64,000 nucleotides of DNA from assembly GCF_000285535.1 (NCBI RefSeq), contig NZ_HE610985.1:206983-270982 (forward strand). The letters are read 5' to 3'. The notes under the pieces were generated by a model, which was not told where the DNA came from, made no database searches, and saw nothing but the letters and a program-made list of their open reading frames with translations. The position numbers and the translations under genes were made by a program. Shown piece by piece: positions 54,401 through 62,981 of this stretch (positions within the stretch are counted from its first letter, which is position 1; every line of letters starts with the position of its first letter). Source of the DNA: Bacillus timonensis. GTDB lineage: Bacteria; Bacillota; Bacilli; Bacillales; Bacillaceae_L.

Positions 54401-55195
54401 CTAATGGCGGAAGACGATGAGGAATTCAATACCTTGTATCATCAGGTCATGAGTAAGGACTTGGATGAACAAATCTTTGTAAAGAATATTGAAAATGTGC
54501 AAGGAGACGAGCGAGATATCATCGTCTTTTCTGTTGGGTATGCGAAAGCAGAAAATGGCAGGGTATACAATCGATTTGGTCCACTTGGTCAACAGGGTGG
54601 AGAAAATCGCCTGAATGTCGCTGTGACTCGTTCAAAAGAAGCCATTTATGTTGTATCAAGTATTGAACCAAATGAACTGGACGTCTCGAAGACGAAAAAC
54701 GTCGGTCCCAAGTTTTTCAAAAGTTATTTAGAGTATGCACAAGCTGTTTCGAATTTACAAAAGGAGAGAATCGGAGCCGTGCTTTCAGAGCTGAATGAAG
54801 AGATGAACACACAGCGTCAGGAAAAAGCTCTTCACTTTGATTCACCTTTTGAAACACAAGTGTATGAACAGTTAATGGATATGGGATATAAAGTAGACAC
54901 CCAAGTGGGGATGTCCAATTATCGGATTGACTTAGCCATCGTTCATCCTGAAAATGAATCGAGATATATACTTGGTATTGAATGTGATGGGGCTATGTAC
55001 CATAGCTCACCATCTGCAAAAGAAAGAGATGTCTATCGACAAAAATTCCTTGAAAACAAAGGCTGGACCATCCACCGCATCTGGAGCAGAAACTGGTGGA
55101 AAGACCCAAGTGCTGAACTAGAAGAAGTCCACCAACTAATAAAACAAATTCTTGAGAAAGAAAAAAACGCACAAAAAGTCAAACAGATGATGTAG
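51417..55195 (+). pseudogene. Large SF1 helicase with C-terminal REase-like domain, frameshifted
   Basis: Two frames (51417-52313 and 52307-55195) form one protein of about 1,258 residues. The N-terminal 290 residues resemble DUF4011. FFVLDTDASQEEII then begins the helicase core: Walker A GPPGTGKSQVIV, Walker B VIFDEASQLT, GDEKQLPPSN, LQWHYRSKS and NVAVTRSKEAIYVVSS. Residues near the end (DSPFETQVYEQLMDMGY, YRIDLAIVHP, GIECDGAMYHSS) form a Vsr/MTES_1575-type nuclease domain. One extra A near 52291-52300 would join the frames. TTG 51417 follows AGGTGAT. It may be a defence or repair protein; its activity depends on whether the break is real. Confidence 0.82.
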
Positions 55196-55284
55196 GAACA
55201 AGGAAACCAGGGAACCAGGGGCCGGTTCCCGTGGTCCCACTTACAACACAAAAAGAATCACTTATAAATCATTTCACTCTAGTG

Positions 55285-55325
55285 AAACCTAGTTACTATT
55301 TTTAGATTGTATCTAGGTTTTTTTG
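55285..55325 (+). terminator. Intrinsic terminator of the helicase gene
   Basis: AAACCTAG / CTAGGTTT stem followed by a run of eight T. A second hairpin without T-run (GGGAACC / GGTTCCC, near 55216) lies just after the stop. Confidence 0.8.
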
Positions 55326-55553
55326 TCTCGTGTTATCGTAAAACAAGAGTATTTTTTCAAAAAAATAATAGAAAAATCACCTTTCAGGGTGTAAAATAAA
55401 AAAGCAAAAAAAGTAGTTCACATTTAACGAACTATGTAAACGTTGACATCCATTCTGTAAAACGGAGGTACAAAGGAAAAAAACGAATAAACTGCTTTCT
55501 GTGATATCAATCCATATATAAAAAAATCTAATGATTGAAGAGGTTGATGAAAG

Positions 55554-56207
55554 TTGACAATGGATGCTACAAATGTACCTGTGAAAGAACCAACTATTTT
55601 TAGTCATATTGGCAATAAAATCATTACAGATGATCGCGACATACAGATAATTGCGAAGTTGGAAGAGCCATTAATTGTGGTTTTAGGAAATGTGTTAAGT
55701 GATGAAGAATGTGATGAGTTGATTAGATTGTCTAAGGATCGAATTAATCGTTCTAAAATTGCCAATGCGAATGTAGATAACATGAGAACAAGCAGCAGTA
55801 CATTCATAGAAGAAAATGAAAACATCATCGTTTCTAGAATTGAAAAAAGAATCTCGCAAATTATGAATATACCAACTGAATATGGTGAAGGTCTACAAAT
55901 TTTAAACTATCAGGTCGGGCAAGAATATAAATCTCATTTTGACTTTTTCAGTTCTCCTCATAACGCTATAAACAACCCTAGAATTAGTACGCTTGTTATG
56001 TATTTAAGCGATGTGGAACAAGGGGGAGAAACATATTTTCCAAAGCTTCATTTTTCAGTATCTCCACAGAAGGGGATGGCCGTGTATTTTGAATACTTCT
56101 ATAATGATCAAACATTAAATGAATTAACCCTACATGGTGGAGCACCTGTTATCGTCGGAGATAAGTGGGCTGCGACCCAATGGATGAGAAGGAAAAGAGT
56201 GAAATAG
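55554..56207 (+). CDS. 2-oxoglutarate/Fe(II) dioxygenase, prolyl 4-hydroxylase-like
   Basis: This is a 217-residue protein of the P4Hc type. The iron ligands are His and Asp in KSHFDFF and the distal His in LTLHGGAPV; the 2-oxoglutarate Lys is in GDKWAATQW. LEEPLIVVLGNVLSDEECDEL opens the fold, and the GGETYFPKL strand is present. Its length matches the B. anthracis prolyl 4-hydroxylase, which acts on collagen-like peptides. The start is TTG 55554 or the ATG two codons later. The natural substrate here is unknown. Confidence 0.85.
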   Translation: MTMDATNVPVKEPTIFSHIGNKIITDDRDIQIIAKLEEPLIVVLGNVLSDEECDELIRLSKDRINRSKIANANVDNMRTSSSTFIEENENIIVSRIEKRISQIMNIPTEYGEGLQILNYQVGQEYKSHFDFFSSPHNAINNPRISTLVMYLSDVEQGGETYFPKLHFSVSPQKGMAVYFEYFYNDQTLNELTLHGGAPVIVGDKWAATQWMRRKRVK

Positions 56208-56297
56208 ACCAATATGGACAGGTGCTATCTTCGAATTTTGGAAGGCACTGTACAAGTGGAAATACTACTTGTTAAGTGAGTCTTTCCTTCATAAAAA

Positions 56298-56336
56298 AGT
56301 CGCTATTCTTTTTTGAGGGAATAACGGCTTTTTTTT
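56298..56336 (+). terminator. Intrinsic terminator
   Basis: AGTCGCTATTC / GAATAACGGCT stem with G-T/A-C irregularities and a 10-base loop, followed by eight T. Confidence 0.75.
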
Positions 56337-56344
56337 AAAATTGT

Positions 56345-56493
56345 TCAAATTAATAATGACCAAATAAGAGGACGTGAGTTTTCTTCATCAAGTACCCATT
56401 GATGAAGCCATTCGTAGCATCTCCAAATCTCATGCATCCAAGACTAAGCCTTGATACATCTAAACCGGTATTTCCAAGTTTTGTATATTCCAT
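56345..56493 (-). pseudogene. Remnant of an aldo/keto reductase gene (N-terminal piece)
   Basis: The minus strand from ATG 56493 reads MEYTKLGNTGLDVSRLSLG and CMRFGDAT, the standard start of an aldo/keto reductase. The frame then shifts and continues WLHQWVLDEENSRPL in another frame before ending at 56345. The remainder of the gene (about 270 residues) is missing. It is a truncated, frameshifted relic. Confidence 0.75.
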
Positions 56494-56636
56494 CTTAAAA
56501 TTCCACTCTTTCTAGTAGAATTATGTATAATTTCGCCCTAGATTTTTGTAATCCATATATATTTGATTTATCTTAATGTTGCAAAGAAATAGTTGAAAAC
56601 CCTTGACATTTGGATAAAACTAGGAAAATGGAGAAA

Positions 56637-56666
56637 ATGAAAAAGACCTCATTTTCGCTGAGGTCT
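56637..56666 (-). terminator. Terminator of the secreted protein gene
   Basis: On the minus strand AGACCTCA / TGAGGTCT with a 7-base loop is followed by TTTTTCATTTT; it touches the stop codon. Confidence 0.75.
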
Positions 56667-57081
56667 ATAATGTAAAATTCATTAATTCCAAGATTTTTGC
56701 TGTGTTGCCCTTGAATGTTAAGAAATAGGGTTTGTTCTCATCGTCAAACAGCATTAAATATGGTTTTTCTTGTTCTGGAAAAATAATTGTGACTTCATCC
56801 ACAAGATCATCAAACCATTTGTTTCTTATCATAATAGTAGGTTCTACAGGAATTCTAATCATGATTCCCTTAGCTGGAATGGGATTGTATTTAACATATA
56901 CTCCATTTATATTTTTTAGAAAAGTCTCAACTTCTTGGTGTATGTTTGGATTAATCGCTACATGTTTTACAACTTTAGCTTGATTTATATCGAATATTTG
57001 TATTTGCTGATTCGTTTGAGCGATACCATTTGTTGAAATGAGTTGAAAAATAAAGAAACATACTATAACCTTTCTCATCAT
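56665..57081 (-). CDS. Secreted hypothetical protein (138 aa)
   Basis: The open frame extends to 57318, but the start at 57081 is chosen because GAGGTGG lies just upstream and the product then begins with a signal peptide (MRKVIVCFFIFQLISTNGIAQ). The mature part is about 115 residues, with IFDINQAKVVKHVAINP, FLKNINGVYVKYNPIPAKG and a C-terminal YLMLFDDENKPYFLTFK. No domain is recognised. It is likely exported by Sec. Confidence 0.6.
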   Translation of the reverse strand: MMRKVIVCFFIFQLISTNGIAQTNQQIQIFDINQAKVVKHVAINPNIHQEVETFLKNINGVYVKYNPIPAKGIMIRIPVEPTIMIRNKWFDDLVDEVTIIFPEQEKPYLMLFDDENKPYFLTFKGNTAKILELMNFTL

Positions 57082-57268
57082 TGCTACCACCTCAAAGGTA
57101 TTGTTCCCTAAAAAATAAGGTGAAACACCTTCTTGCGAAAATAGGATACAGAAGGAAAATTCATCAAAGAGGAAATATACATAAGTAAGGATATTGCAAT
57201 TGTAAAAGGGGATGTGTTCCCCAGGAGGTAAGTGATTTGAGAGAGGATTGAAAGTATTGGGGGAAAGT

Positions 57269-57808
57269 ATGGAAGTAAAATATAATTTATGGTCATTCCA
57301 TTTAACATTCTTTTGCATAGGGCTATCAATCTACGCATTTTATTCTTATCTGGAAAGCACTTGGTTACTTGCACCTCCCAATTACATCCTACTTGGCATG
57401 AGTGCTTTAGCCCTCATCTTAGGGATTATAGGGTTAACAGATAAAAGTAATTGGTTGGCATTCACAAGAGGGTGGTTAACCGTCATTTTTTCATTGTTGT
57501 TATCGATTATTCTTTCCTTAACCCTCTTATTTACGATTCTTTTTTCTTCAATGGAAGCTAATAAACATGTTAAAACCATACATTCTCCTAATGGTGACTA
57601 TACAGTTGATTTTTATCGCTGGGACCAAGGCGCAACGGGCACATTTGGAATAAGAGGAGAATTAAATGGTCCACTTTGGTTTAAAAAAAGAATTTATATT
57701 CAAAAAAGGATGGAAGATGTTAGCGTGGATTGGCAAAGCAATGATATTGTGTCGATAAACAATCATATTCTAAATTTAAAAGAAGGGGAAACTTTTGGCT
57801 ATCATTGA
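57269..57808 (+). CDS. DUF5412-like membrane protein (179 aa)
   Basis: Three membrane helices lie in the first 95 residues (LTFFCIGLSIYAFYSYL, YILLGMSALALILGIIGL, WLTVIFSLLLSIILSL). An extracytoplasmic domain follows with SPNGDYTVDFYRWDQGATG and the RIYIQKRMEDVSVDW strand, as in DUF5412 proteins of Bacilli. ATG 57269 follows GGGGGAAAG; a TTG at 57248 is possible. The function is unknown. Confidence 0.65.
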   Translation: MEVKYNLWSFHLTFFCIGLSIYAFYSYLESTWLLAPPNYILLGMSALALILGIIGLTDKSNWLAFTRGWLTVIFSLLLSIILSLTLLFTILFSSMEANKHVKTIHSPNGDYTVDFYRWDQGATGTFGIRGELNGPLWFKKRIYIQKRMEDVSVDWQSNDIVSINNHILNLKEGETFGYH

Positions 57809-57864
57809 TTTAGTATAAAGCAAAAATTTCCTTCATAGATAAACTATTTATAAGGGGTGTAAAG

Positions 57865-58061
57865 GTGACCTACTGGAGCTGGTGTTATAAAAGGAAATTT
57901 ATTTGGAATTTAGCATTTATACCGATAGCAATATTGATAATCGTTTGGGGATTTTATTTGTTCCCATAAAGATAGCATTCATACAAACCATACTATTAAT
58001 AGTGATTGCAATTAGAACCCTCAAATACACCTATACCAAATGGAAAAAAGAAGAAAAGTAA
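57865..58061 (+). CDS. Small membrane protein, probably frameshifted
   Basis: GTG 57865, with AAGGGGTG upstream, encodes 34 residues including the helix LAFIPIAILIIVWGFYLFP and a stop at 57969. A second frame continues at once with KIAFIQTILLIVIAIRTLKYTYTKWKKEEK to 58061. One inserted base near 57966 would give a two-helix protein of about 65 residues. Either a 34-residue protein is made or the gene is broken. Confidence 0.45.
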
Positions 58062-58181
58062 AGGATAAATTAAATTTTTGAAACACTACATGTAAAGATA
58101 GATTCGGATGCTTTGAACCAAGAAGGGATAATGGCACTTTTTTTGTTACACTCCATAGTAAGCTAAAAAAATTAGCATATT

Positions 58182-58649
58182 TTAAGTGCGACTTTTGTAC
58201 TTTTCAAATAAGTATTGTAATCCATAGAACAGAAATACCTTAGAAAAGAAATAAAAGAAAAACTGTAAATGAGTAAGACGTACCAATGTGAAATACTTAA
58301 TTTTTCTTGCGAATCTGGCGAATGGATAAGCAAATAAAGCATTACCAATTGCATTTAGAAGGACAAATTTTGTGAACTTTCCATATGACCACTTCATTAA
58401 CCAAATTGAAGATACCAAAAACATACCAATATTAAAAGGGAGCTCATTAAGGAGGTATGACTGTGGTTTATTATAAAAAACCCACCATCTACGTTTTTTT
58501 CCGATTAAGGCAGTTATCCCCTCTATACATCCGATAAGAATGGAAACAGGCAAGAATCGCTTTACATGTTGTAATCCAATAAAAGGTACTGTCGACAGTG
58601 CAAGTAAGACCATAACAATATTAGATATCTTTTGAACCTTTAATAACAT
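58182..58649 (-). CDS. Hypothetical membrane protein (155 aa)
   Basis: Start 58649 is chosen because GAGAAGGATG is about 8 bases upstream; the frame extends to 58739 without a site. The product has about four membrane helices (IVMVLLALSTVPFIG, FLPVSILIGCIEGITALIG, FNIGMFLVSSIWLM, FVLLNAIGNALFAYP) and Arg/Lys-rich loops. It resembles small uncharacterised membrane proteins of Bacilli. No function can be assigned. Confidence 0.6.
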   Translation of the reverse strand: MLLKVQKISNIVMVLLALSTVPFIGLQHVKRFLPVSILIGCIEGITALIGKKRRWWVFYNKPQSYLLNELPFNIGMFLVSSIWLMKWSYGKFTKFVLLNAIGNALFAYPFARFARKIKYFTLVRLTHLQFFFYFFSKVFLFYGLQYLFEKYKSRT

Positions 58650-58933
58650 AACATTAACATCCTTCTCCCAATATAGGCTAACTTTCTTGTTATTAACGTA
58701 TCCCAAAATTGATACTGTATGAAACTTCAAATCAGCCAATTAAGGGAGGTTATCCCGAGAAAGGAAGAGTTTACCTATTTTAAAAGTCATCACAAAAGGA
58801 GAAGAATAGTTCAACCAGATTTGGGGTTTTGATGAATCTTGAAGAGAAGGATTTTACTCATGAAATAAAATTTATCATTATTTTTTACAGAATATGGATA
58901 AAATAGTAATCAGAAAAATGTGGAGCTGATTAC

Positions 58934-59449
58934 ATGCATTTGATTTTTAATGGAATATTTCTTGTTGCTTCACTAAGATGGGGGGATTGGAGGAACTGGA
59001 GGGAGTACCATTCTACAATTTTGTTTTTATGGTTTGGCGACTTACTTTACAATTTTATTTGTCATGATTATATAATGTGGGAGTATAAAGAGACCATATT
59101 TGCTGAAAATCTCCTTTCAAGTCATACCATTATTTCCTTATTAATCATGTTTGTTGCCTACCCATCAACAGTGTTGATATACCTTAGTAAATTCCCAAAG
59201 GGGATTTATAAGGGCATTATTTGGATTATATTCTGGGTAACTTTATATTCACTAATAGAATATATAAATTTACAATTTTTGAATTTAGTTTCTCACCAAA
59301 ATGGTTGGACAATTGGGTGGTCAGTAGGTTTTAATTTCATTCTTTTTCCAATGCTTTGGTTCCATTACAAAAAACCAGTTTTAGCTCTACTCACCTCGAT
59401 TCCCATTATCTTATTTTTTGTACTTTATTTTCATGTCCCAATACTCTAA
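58934..59449 (+). CDS. CBO0543-family membrane protein (171 aa)
   Basis: This is a 171-residue protein with five to six membrane helices. The start SLRWGDWRNWREYHSTILF and LWFGDLLYNFICHDYIMWEY match the CBO0543 family of Firmicutes, which occurs in many paralogues and has no known activity. ATG 58934 has GGAGCTG upstream. It is likely monocistronic. Confidence 0.75.
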   Translation: MHLIFNGIFLVASLRWGDWRNWREYHSTILFLWFGDLLYNFICHDYIMWEYKETIFAENLLSSHTIISLLIMFVAYPSTVLIYLSKFPKGIYKGIIWIIFWVTLYSLIEYINLQFLNLVSHQNGWTIGWSVGFNFILFPMLWFHYKKPVLALLTSIPIILFFVLYFHVPIL

Positions 59450-59507
59450 ATTACAGGTTATTTCTAGTGTCCTAGCTAAGAGCGTTGGTTTTCCGAGATT
59501 AACACTA

Positions 59508-59843
59508 TCATTTATGAATAACAACCCAAGTACCAATGGCAACTTTAGATGATAAGTCTAGAACATCATGATTGTACATTCTAATACATCCATGTGATAC
59601 ATTTTTACCGATTGAAGCTGGGTTATTTGTTCCATGTATACCGTAATGAGGTTTTGACAATCCCATCCATAGTACTCCAAATGGTCCTCCGGGATTAGGT
59701 TGTTTATTCATAATCATGTAAGACCCAGTAGGCGTTGGTGTCAATATCTTTCCAATTGCAACTGGGTAAGATTTTATCAGCCTGTTTCCATCAAAAAGTT
59801 TTAATTGATGCTTTGATGTAGATACGTTAATCCATTTCGCCAA
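59508..59843 (-). CDS. L,D-transpeptidase (YkuD domain), no signal peptide
   Basis: This 111-residue protein is little more than the catalytic domain. It has [29 protein letters not shown] and the active-site stretch [13 protein letters not shown]...SHGCIRMYN, with catalytic His and Cys. TTG 59843 is favoured because GGAGCTG is six bases upstream; an ATG five codons earlier overlaps it. Related Bacillus enzymes act in spore cortex or coat assembly, where lack of a signal is normal. Confidence 0.82.
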   Translation of the reverse strand: MAKWINVSTSKHQLKLFDGNRLIKSYPVAIGKILTPTPTGSYMIMNKQPNPGGPFGVLWMGLSKPHYGIHGTNNPASIGKNVSHGCIRMYNHDVLDLSSKVAIGTWVVIHK

Positions 59844-59963
59844 GAAAATCAGCTCCATTTTTTGAATAGTGTATGAAGTAACCTAGGCTTTTGTTAATTA
59901 TCAGAGAGTTGAACAATCTATGAGAAGAGAAAACAAGACTGCTTACTTTTCCAGTTTACCATC

Positions 59964-59994
59964 ATAAAAATAACCACCAAAGCGGGTGGTGGTT
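59964..59994 (-). terminator. Terminator of the ferritin-like gene
   Basis: On the minus strand AACCACC / GGTGGTT is followed by ATTTTTAT. Confidence 0.7.
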
Positions 59995-60064
59995 GACAAT
60001 AACATTGCAGTTTTTTTATGTTCGTACCTTGTTTTCTTACTCAATTACGAATTCATAAACTTTT

Positions 60065-60583
60065 TTATCCTGCAGGCGGTGTAGGGGCGGCAGTAGCTGT
60101 ATTTGTTCTAGCACCCAGTTCTTGATCCAATAATAAAAGGGCGGAAGGATTATTTTCGGCCAGTCTAAGGCGGTCAACAATTGTTTTGGCTTGTGCTTCT
60201 TCGTCAATTTGTTCTCTTAAAAACTCCTGTATGATGACACCGGCTTGTGGATCTACTTGATTAGCGTAGTTATAAGCCTGCCGATAGGAATTTGTAACAA
60301 ATTGCTCATGTGCTAAAACCTTTTGAAACGTTTCTAAAGGCGTACCGAAGTCACTAGGTTGGGCAGGAATGGTACTGAGTTGTACAGTGCCATCACGACC
60401 TACAACAAAATCAATTAATTTAAGCATATGGGTTCTTTCTTCTTCAGATTGCAATCTTAGCCAGCGGGCCATACCTGTTAAGTTCAGTCTCCCCATATAT
60501 GAAGACATAGCAAGGTATAATGTCGTTGAAATATGTTCAATTTGAATTAAATTATTGAACAGCTTTTGAAGCTCCTCGTTCAT
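60065..60583 (-). CDS. Ferritin-like iron storage protein
   Basis: This is a 172-residue four-helix-bundle protein. Ferroxidase ligands are visible: Glu in LIQIEHIST, Glu-x-x-His in SEEERTHMLK, Glu in LAHEQFV and Glu/Gln in QIDEEAQAK. The C-terminus is Ala/Pro/Thr-rich (TNTATAAPTPPAG), longer than usual and probably disordered. ATG 60583 follows GGAGTGGAG. It oxidises and stores iron in the cytosol. Confidence 0.85.
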   Translation of the reverse strand: MNEELQKLFNNLIQIEHISTTLYLAMSSYMGRLNLTGMARWLRLQSEEERTHMLKLIDFVVGRDGTVQLSTIPAQPSDFGTPLETFQKVLAHEQFVTNSYRQAYNYANQVDPQAGVIIQEFLREQIDEEAQAKTIVDRLRLAENNPSALLLLDQELGARTNTATAAPTPPAG

Positions 60584-60819
60584 ACTCTCCACTCCAATTC
60601 TATTTTTAAGTTACGTTATAACTTTAGTTTATAAACAAAACAGATAAGGGTACCTTGGATTACGCCTTTTGGGCGAAAAAGTATCAGAGGAATTTTACTT
60701 AACAATTTTAAAAAAATGCCTTATTCCCACATTGAATCAGTTATCATCCTTATTTTGGGAAGGAAAACATACAGGTCTTTTAGGTAGGATATTTAAAAAG
60801 GCTGTCTTCGTATACGGGT

Positions 60820-61194
60820 ACTGTTTTAAGGTGCAAAACACCATATAAAGGATGAACTAATTATTTCAAAAATAACATTGCTAAGAGGAAGTAAAGTGTA
60901 AGAAATACGTCAAAATGAGGTTCTCTTGGATTTTTCAGATTATGATGTCTTGCACTTAAGTGTATAAACAAAAATAAAATAAGAGCTAGTATTCTGGTTA
61001 AATGCAGAATGAAGCTCTATTTGGGGGAATAAGGGGAGGGTTTCCGATTATACAAAGAAAAATCTCTCATTTTCATATACTTTAAGACAATGGCCGGAAT
61101 CTGTCCGACTATATAAGCCTATTTTATTAATAAATACAAATTATGAGGCATCTTTCCGTTTATTTATCAGCTCTTGTGCTCAGCCTAATCCCCT
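60820..61194 (+). repeat. Dispersed repeat, copy B (about 375 bp)
   Basis: This region matches 16915-17292: CTGTTTTAAGG...AAAACACC, AGAATGAAGCTC, TTTCCGATTATACAAAGAAAA, CCGGAATCT, TATATAAGCC and CTCAGCCTAATCCCC in the same order. Both copies end just before or after unrelated genes. No gene is present between 60584 and 61312 apart from this. Confidence 0.6.
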
Positions 61195-61312
61195 AAGCGT
61201 GAACCGACCTACTAATTCAAATTCCGCAGTGCTTTCTTTTGCAAATTTTCCGAAAACTAATATACTTACATATAAGACGTGTCTTTCATTACATATGGGA
61301 AGGGTGATTTGT

Positions 61313-62119
61313 ATGGCATCCCCAAAGGTTGCTTCAATTTGGAGGTACCCTGTTAAGTCAATGATGGGGGAGGAGTTAAATGCATGTGAAATTACAGAAA
61401 AGGGGTTAGTAGGAGACCGAGCTTATGGGGTAATTGATAATGAGACTGGAAAACTTGCTAATGCTAAAAATCCTAAGAAATGGCCGGACATGTTTCAGTA
61501 CCGGTCTAATTTTATCGAGCCCCCACAGAAGGATGGAGAGATTCCACCCGTAAGAATTACTTTACCAGATGGTCGTTCGATTGTTAGCACAGATGAAGAA
61601 AAAAATACACTGCTCTCAAACAGTTTTAATCGAAACGTTCATTTGTCAACTCCTTCACGTGTTGATGTACAATTTGAGGGCTATATTCCTGAAGAAATAG
61701 AGGAACTCGAAAACAGAGGGACGATTTTTTCGAGAACTTCACCTACTGATACGTTTTTTGATATTGATATGGTTCATATTATTACAACCTCAACAATCAA
61801 TTACTTAAGGAAACTTGCACCGGAAAGCAGAATTGAGCCACGACGGTTTAGGCCGAATATGATTATTGACGTTGCGGATACGGACAGTTTTATCGAAAAA
61901 GAGTGGGTGGGAAAGATCTTAACAATTGGCAGCGTTCAGTTGAAAATATCTCAGGAGACGAAGAGATGTATAATGACAACATTGGCTCAAGGAGACCTAC
62001 CCAAAGATCCCAATGTACTACGGTCGATTGTGAGAAATAATGCCGGGGGCTTCGGAATCTATGCCTCCGTTGTTAGGCCAGGAAAAGTAAGCATTGGGGA
62101 CAGAGTAGAGATTGATTGA
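61313..62119 (+). CDS. MOSC-domain protein
   Basis: This is a 268-residue protein. An N-terminal beta-barrel domain begins VASIWRYPVKSMMGEELN. The MOSC domain has IEPRRFRPNMIIDV and the conserved Cys in QETKRCIMTTLAQGDLPKD. These proteins handle molybdenum cofactor or N-hydroxylated compounds (YcbX, mARC, Mo-cofactor sulfurase C-terminus). ATG 61313 has GGGAAGGGTGAT upstream; the frame continues 38 codons upstream without a site. Confidence 0.82.
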   Translation: MASPKVASIWRYPVKSMMGEELNACEITEKGLVGDRAYGVIDNETGKLANAKNPKKWPDMFQYRSNFIEPPQKDGEIPPVRITLPDGRSIVSTDEEKNTLLSNSFNRNVHLSTPSRVDVQFEGYIPEEIEELENRGTIFSRTSPTDTFFDIDMVHIITTSTINYLRKLAPESRIEPRRFRPNMIIDVADTDSFIEKEWVGKILTIGSVQLKISQETKRCIMTTLAQGDLPKDPNVLRSIVRNNAGGFGIYASVVRPGKVSIGDRVEID

Positions 62120-62265
62120 GCAACGAAATTACTCTCAGTCTTGCTATTATTGATTCTACAACGGTTATCACACCAAAACTTTGTCAATAGTAGTCTTATA
62201 AGGCAAGAATAATTCAATTATGCAGTAAATAGAATTTGAAAAGGTGTAAAAATGGAGGAGTATTT

Positions 62266-62595
62266 ATGGCAACAATTGAGGATTTTTTAAAATTGGATAT
62301 CCGTATAGGTACTGTTGTTAAAGCAGAAGTTTTCCCAGAGGCACGAAAACCTGCAATAAAGTTAGAAATTGATTTTGGTGAATTGGGTTTTAAACAGTCT
62401 TCAGCCCAAATTACAAAAAGATATCAACCAGAACAACTAGTTGGTAGTCAAGTAGTTGCAGTAGTAAATTTTCCTCCAAGACGTATCGCAGGTTTTAAAT
62501 CAGAGGTATTAGTCATTGGAGGAGTTCAAGAAGAAGGTGACGTGGTGCTATTAAAGCCAGATCAACCAGTTAAAAATGGAACTCCAATAGCTTAA
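62266..62595 (+). CDS. csaA: CsaA, secretion-related chaperone (tRNA-binding-domain fold)
   Basis: This is a 109-residue OB-fold protein. The start [21 protein letters not shown], then [36 protein letters not shown] and [10 protein letters not shown] are diagnostic of CsaA. It binds exported preproteins in Bacillus. ATG 62266 follows ATGGAGGAG; the ten codons upstream are not needed. It appears monocistronic. Confidence 0.92.
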   Translation: MATIEDFLKLDIRIGTVVKAEVFPEARKPAIKLEIDFGELGFKQSSAQITKRYQPEQLVGSQVVAVVNFPPRRIAGFKSEVLVIGGVQEEGDVVLLKPDQPVKNGTPIA

Positions 62596-62827
62596 AAAAT
62601 TTGGCGCATTGCAACCTAAATGAGTATTTTGGTTGCACTTGAAAATAGCATAGTTTGTTCATGCAGAAATGAATGTTTGGGTGCTTACCTTAAGAAGGAA
62701 TAGTACCCTTTTTGTTGAATGTGAATTGAGCATACTTAGAACGGAAGTGAAAGAAAATCGGATATGAAATTCGTTTGAATAAGTATAATCCAAATTGTTC
62801 TATATTTCTATAATTTCGGAAAATGGT

Positions 62828-62888
62828 TTGACTATAACCCTATAAATATAGTATTACTATATAGAAGGACAATTGAAAACGTTTACTC
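62828..62888 (+). promoter_or_regulatory. Possible promoter and cre-like box before the nitronate monooxygenase gene
   Basis: TTGACT (62828-62833), 18 bp and TATTAC make a weak promoter. TTGAAAACGTTTACTC (62873-62888) differs from the CcpA cre consensus at one key base. The remaining part of 62596-62981 shows only a TGCAACC/GGTTGCA hairpin near 62610-62637 and no gene. Confidence 0.35.
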
Positions 62889-62981
62889 CCACTGTATAAA
62901 GGTAGCTAATTTCTTTTCGTAATCGAAATGATTGCTGCACAACAATTGCAATAAAAATGTTTTGAAATTGGAGGAAATAAC

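Noticed and set aside
55216..55236. GGGAACC/GGTTCCC hairpin after the helicase stop
   Set aside because: No T-run follows; the functional terminator appears to be the one at 55285.
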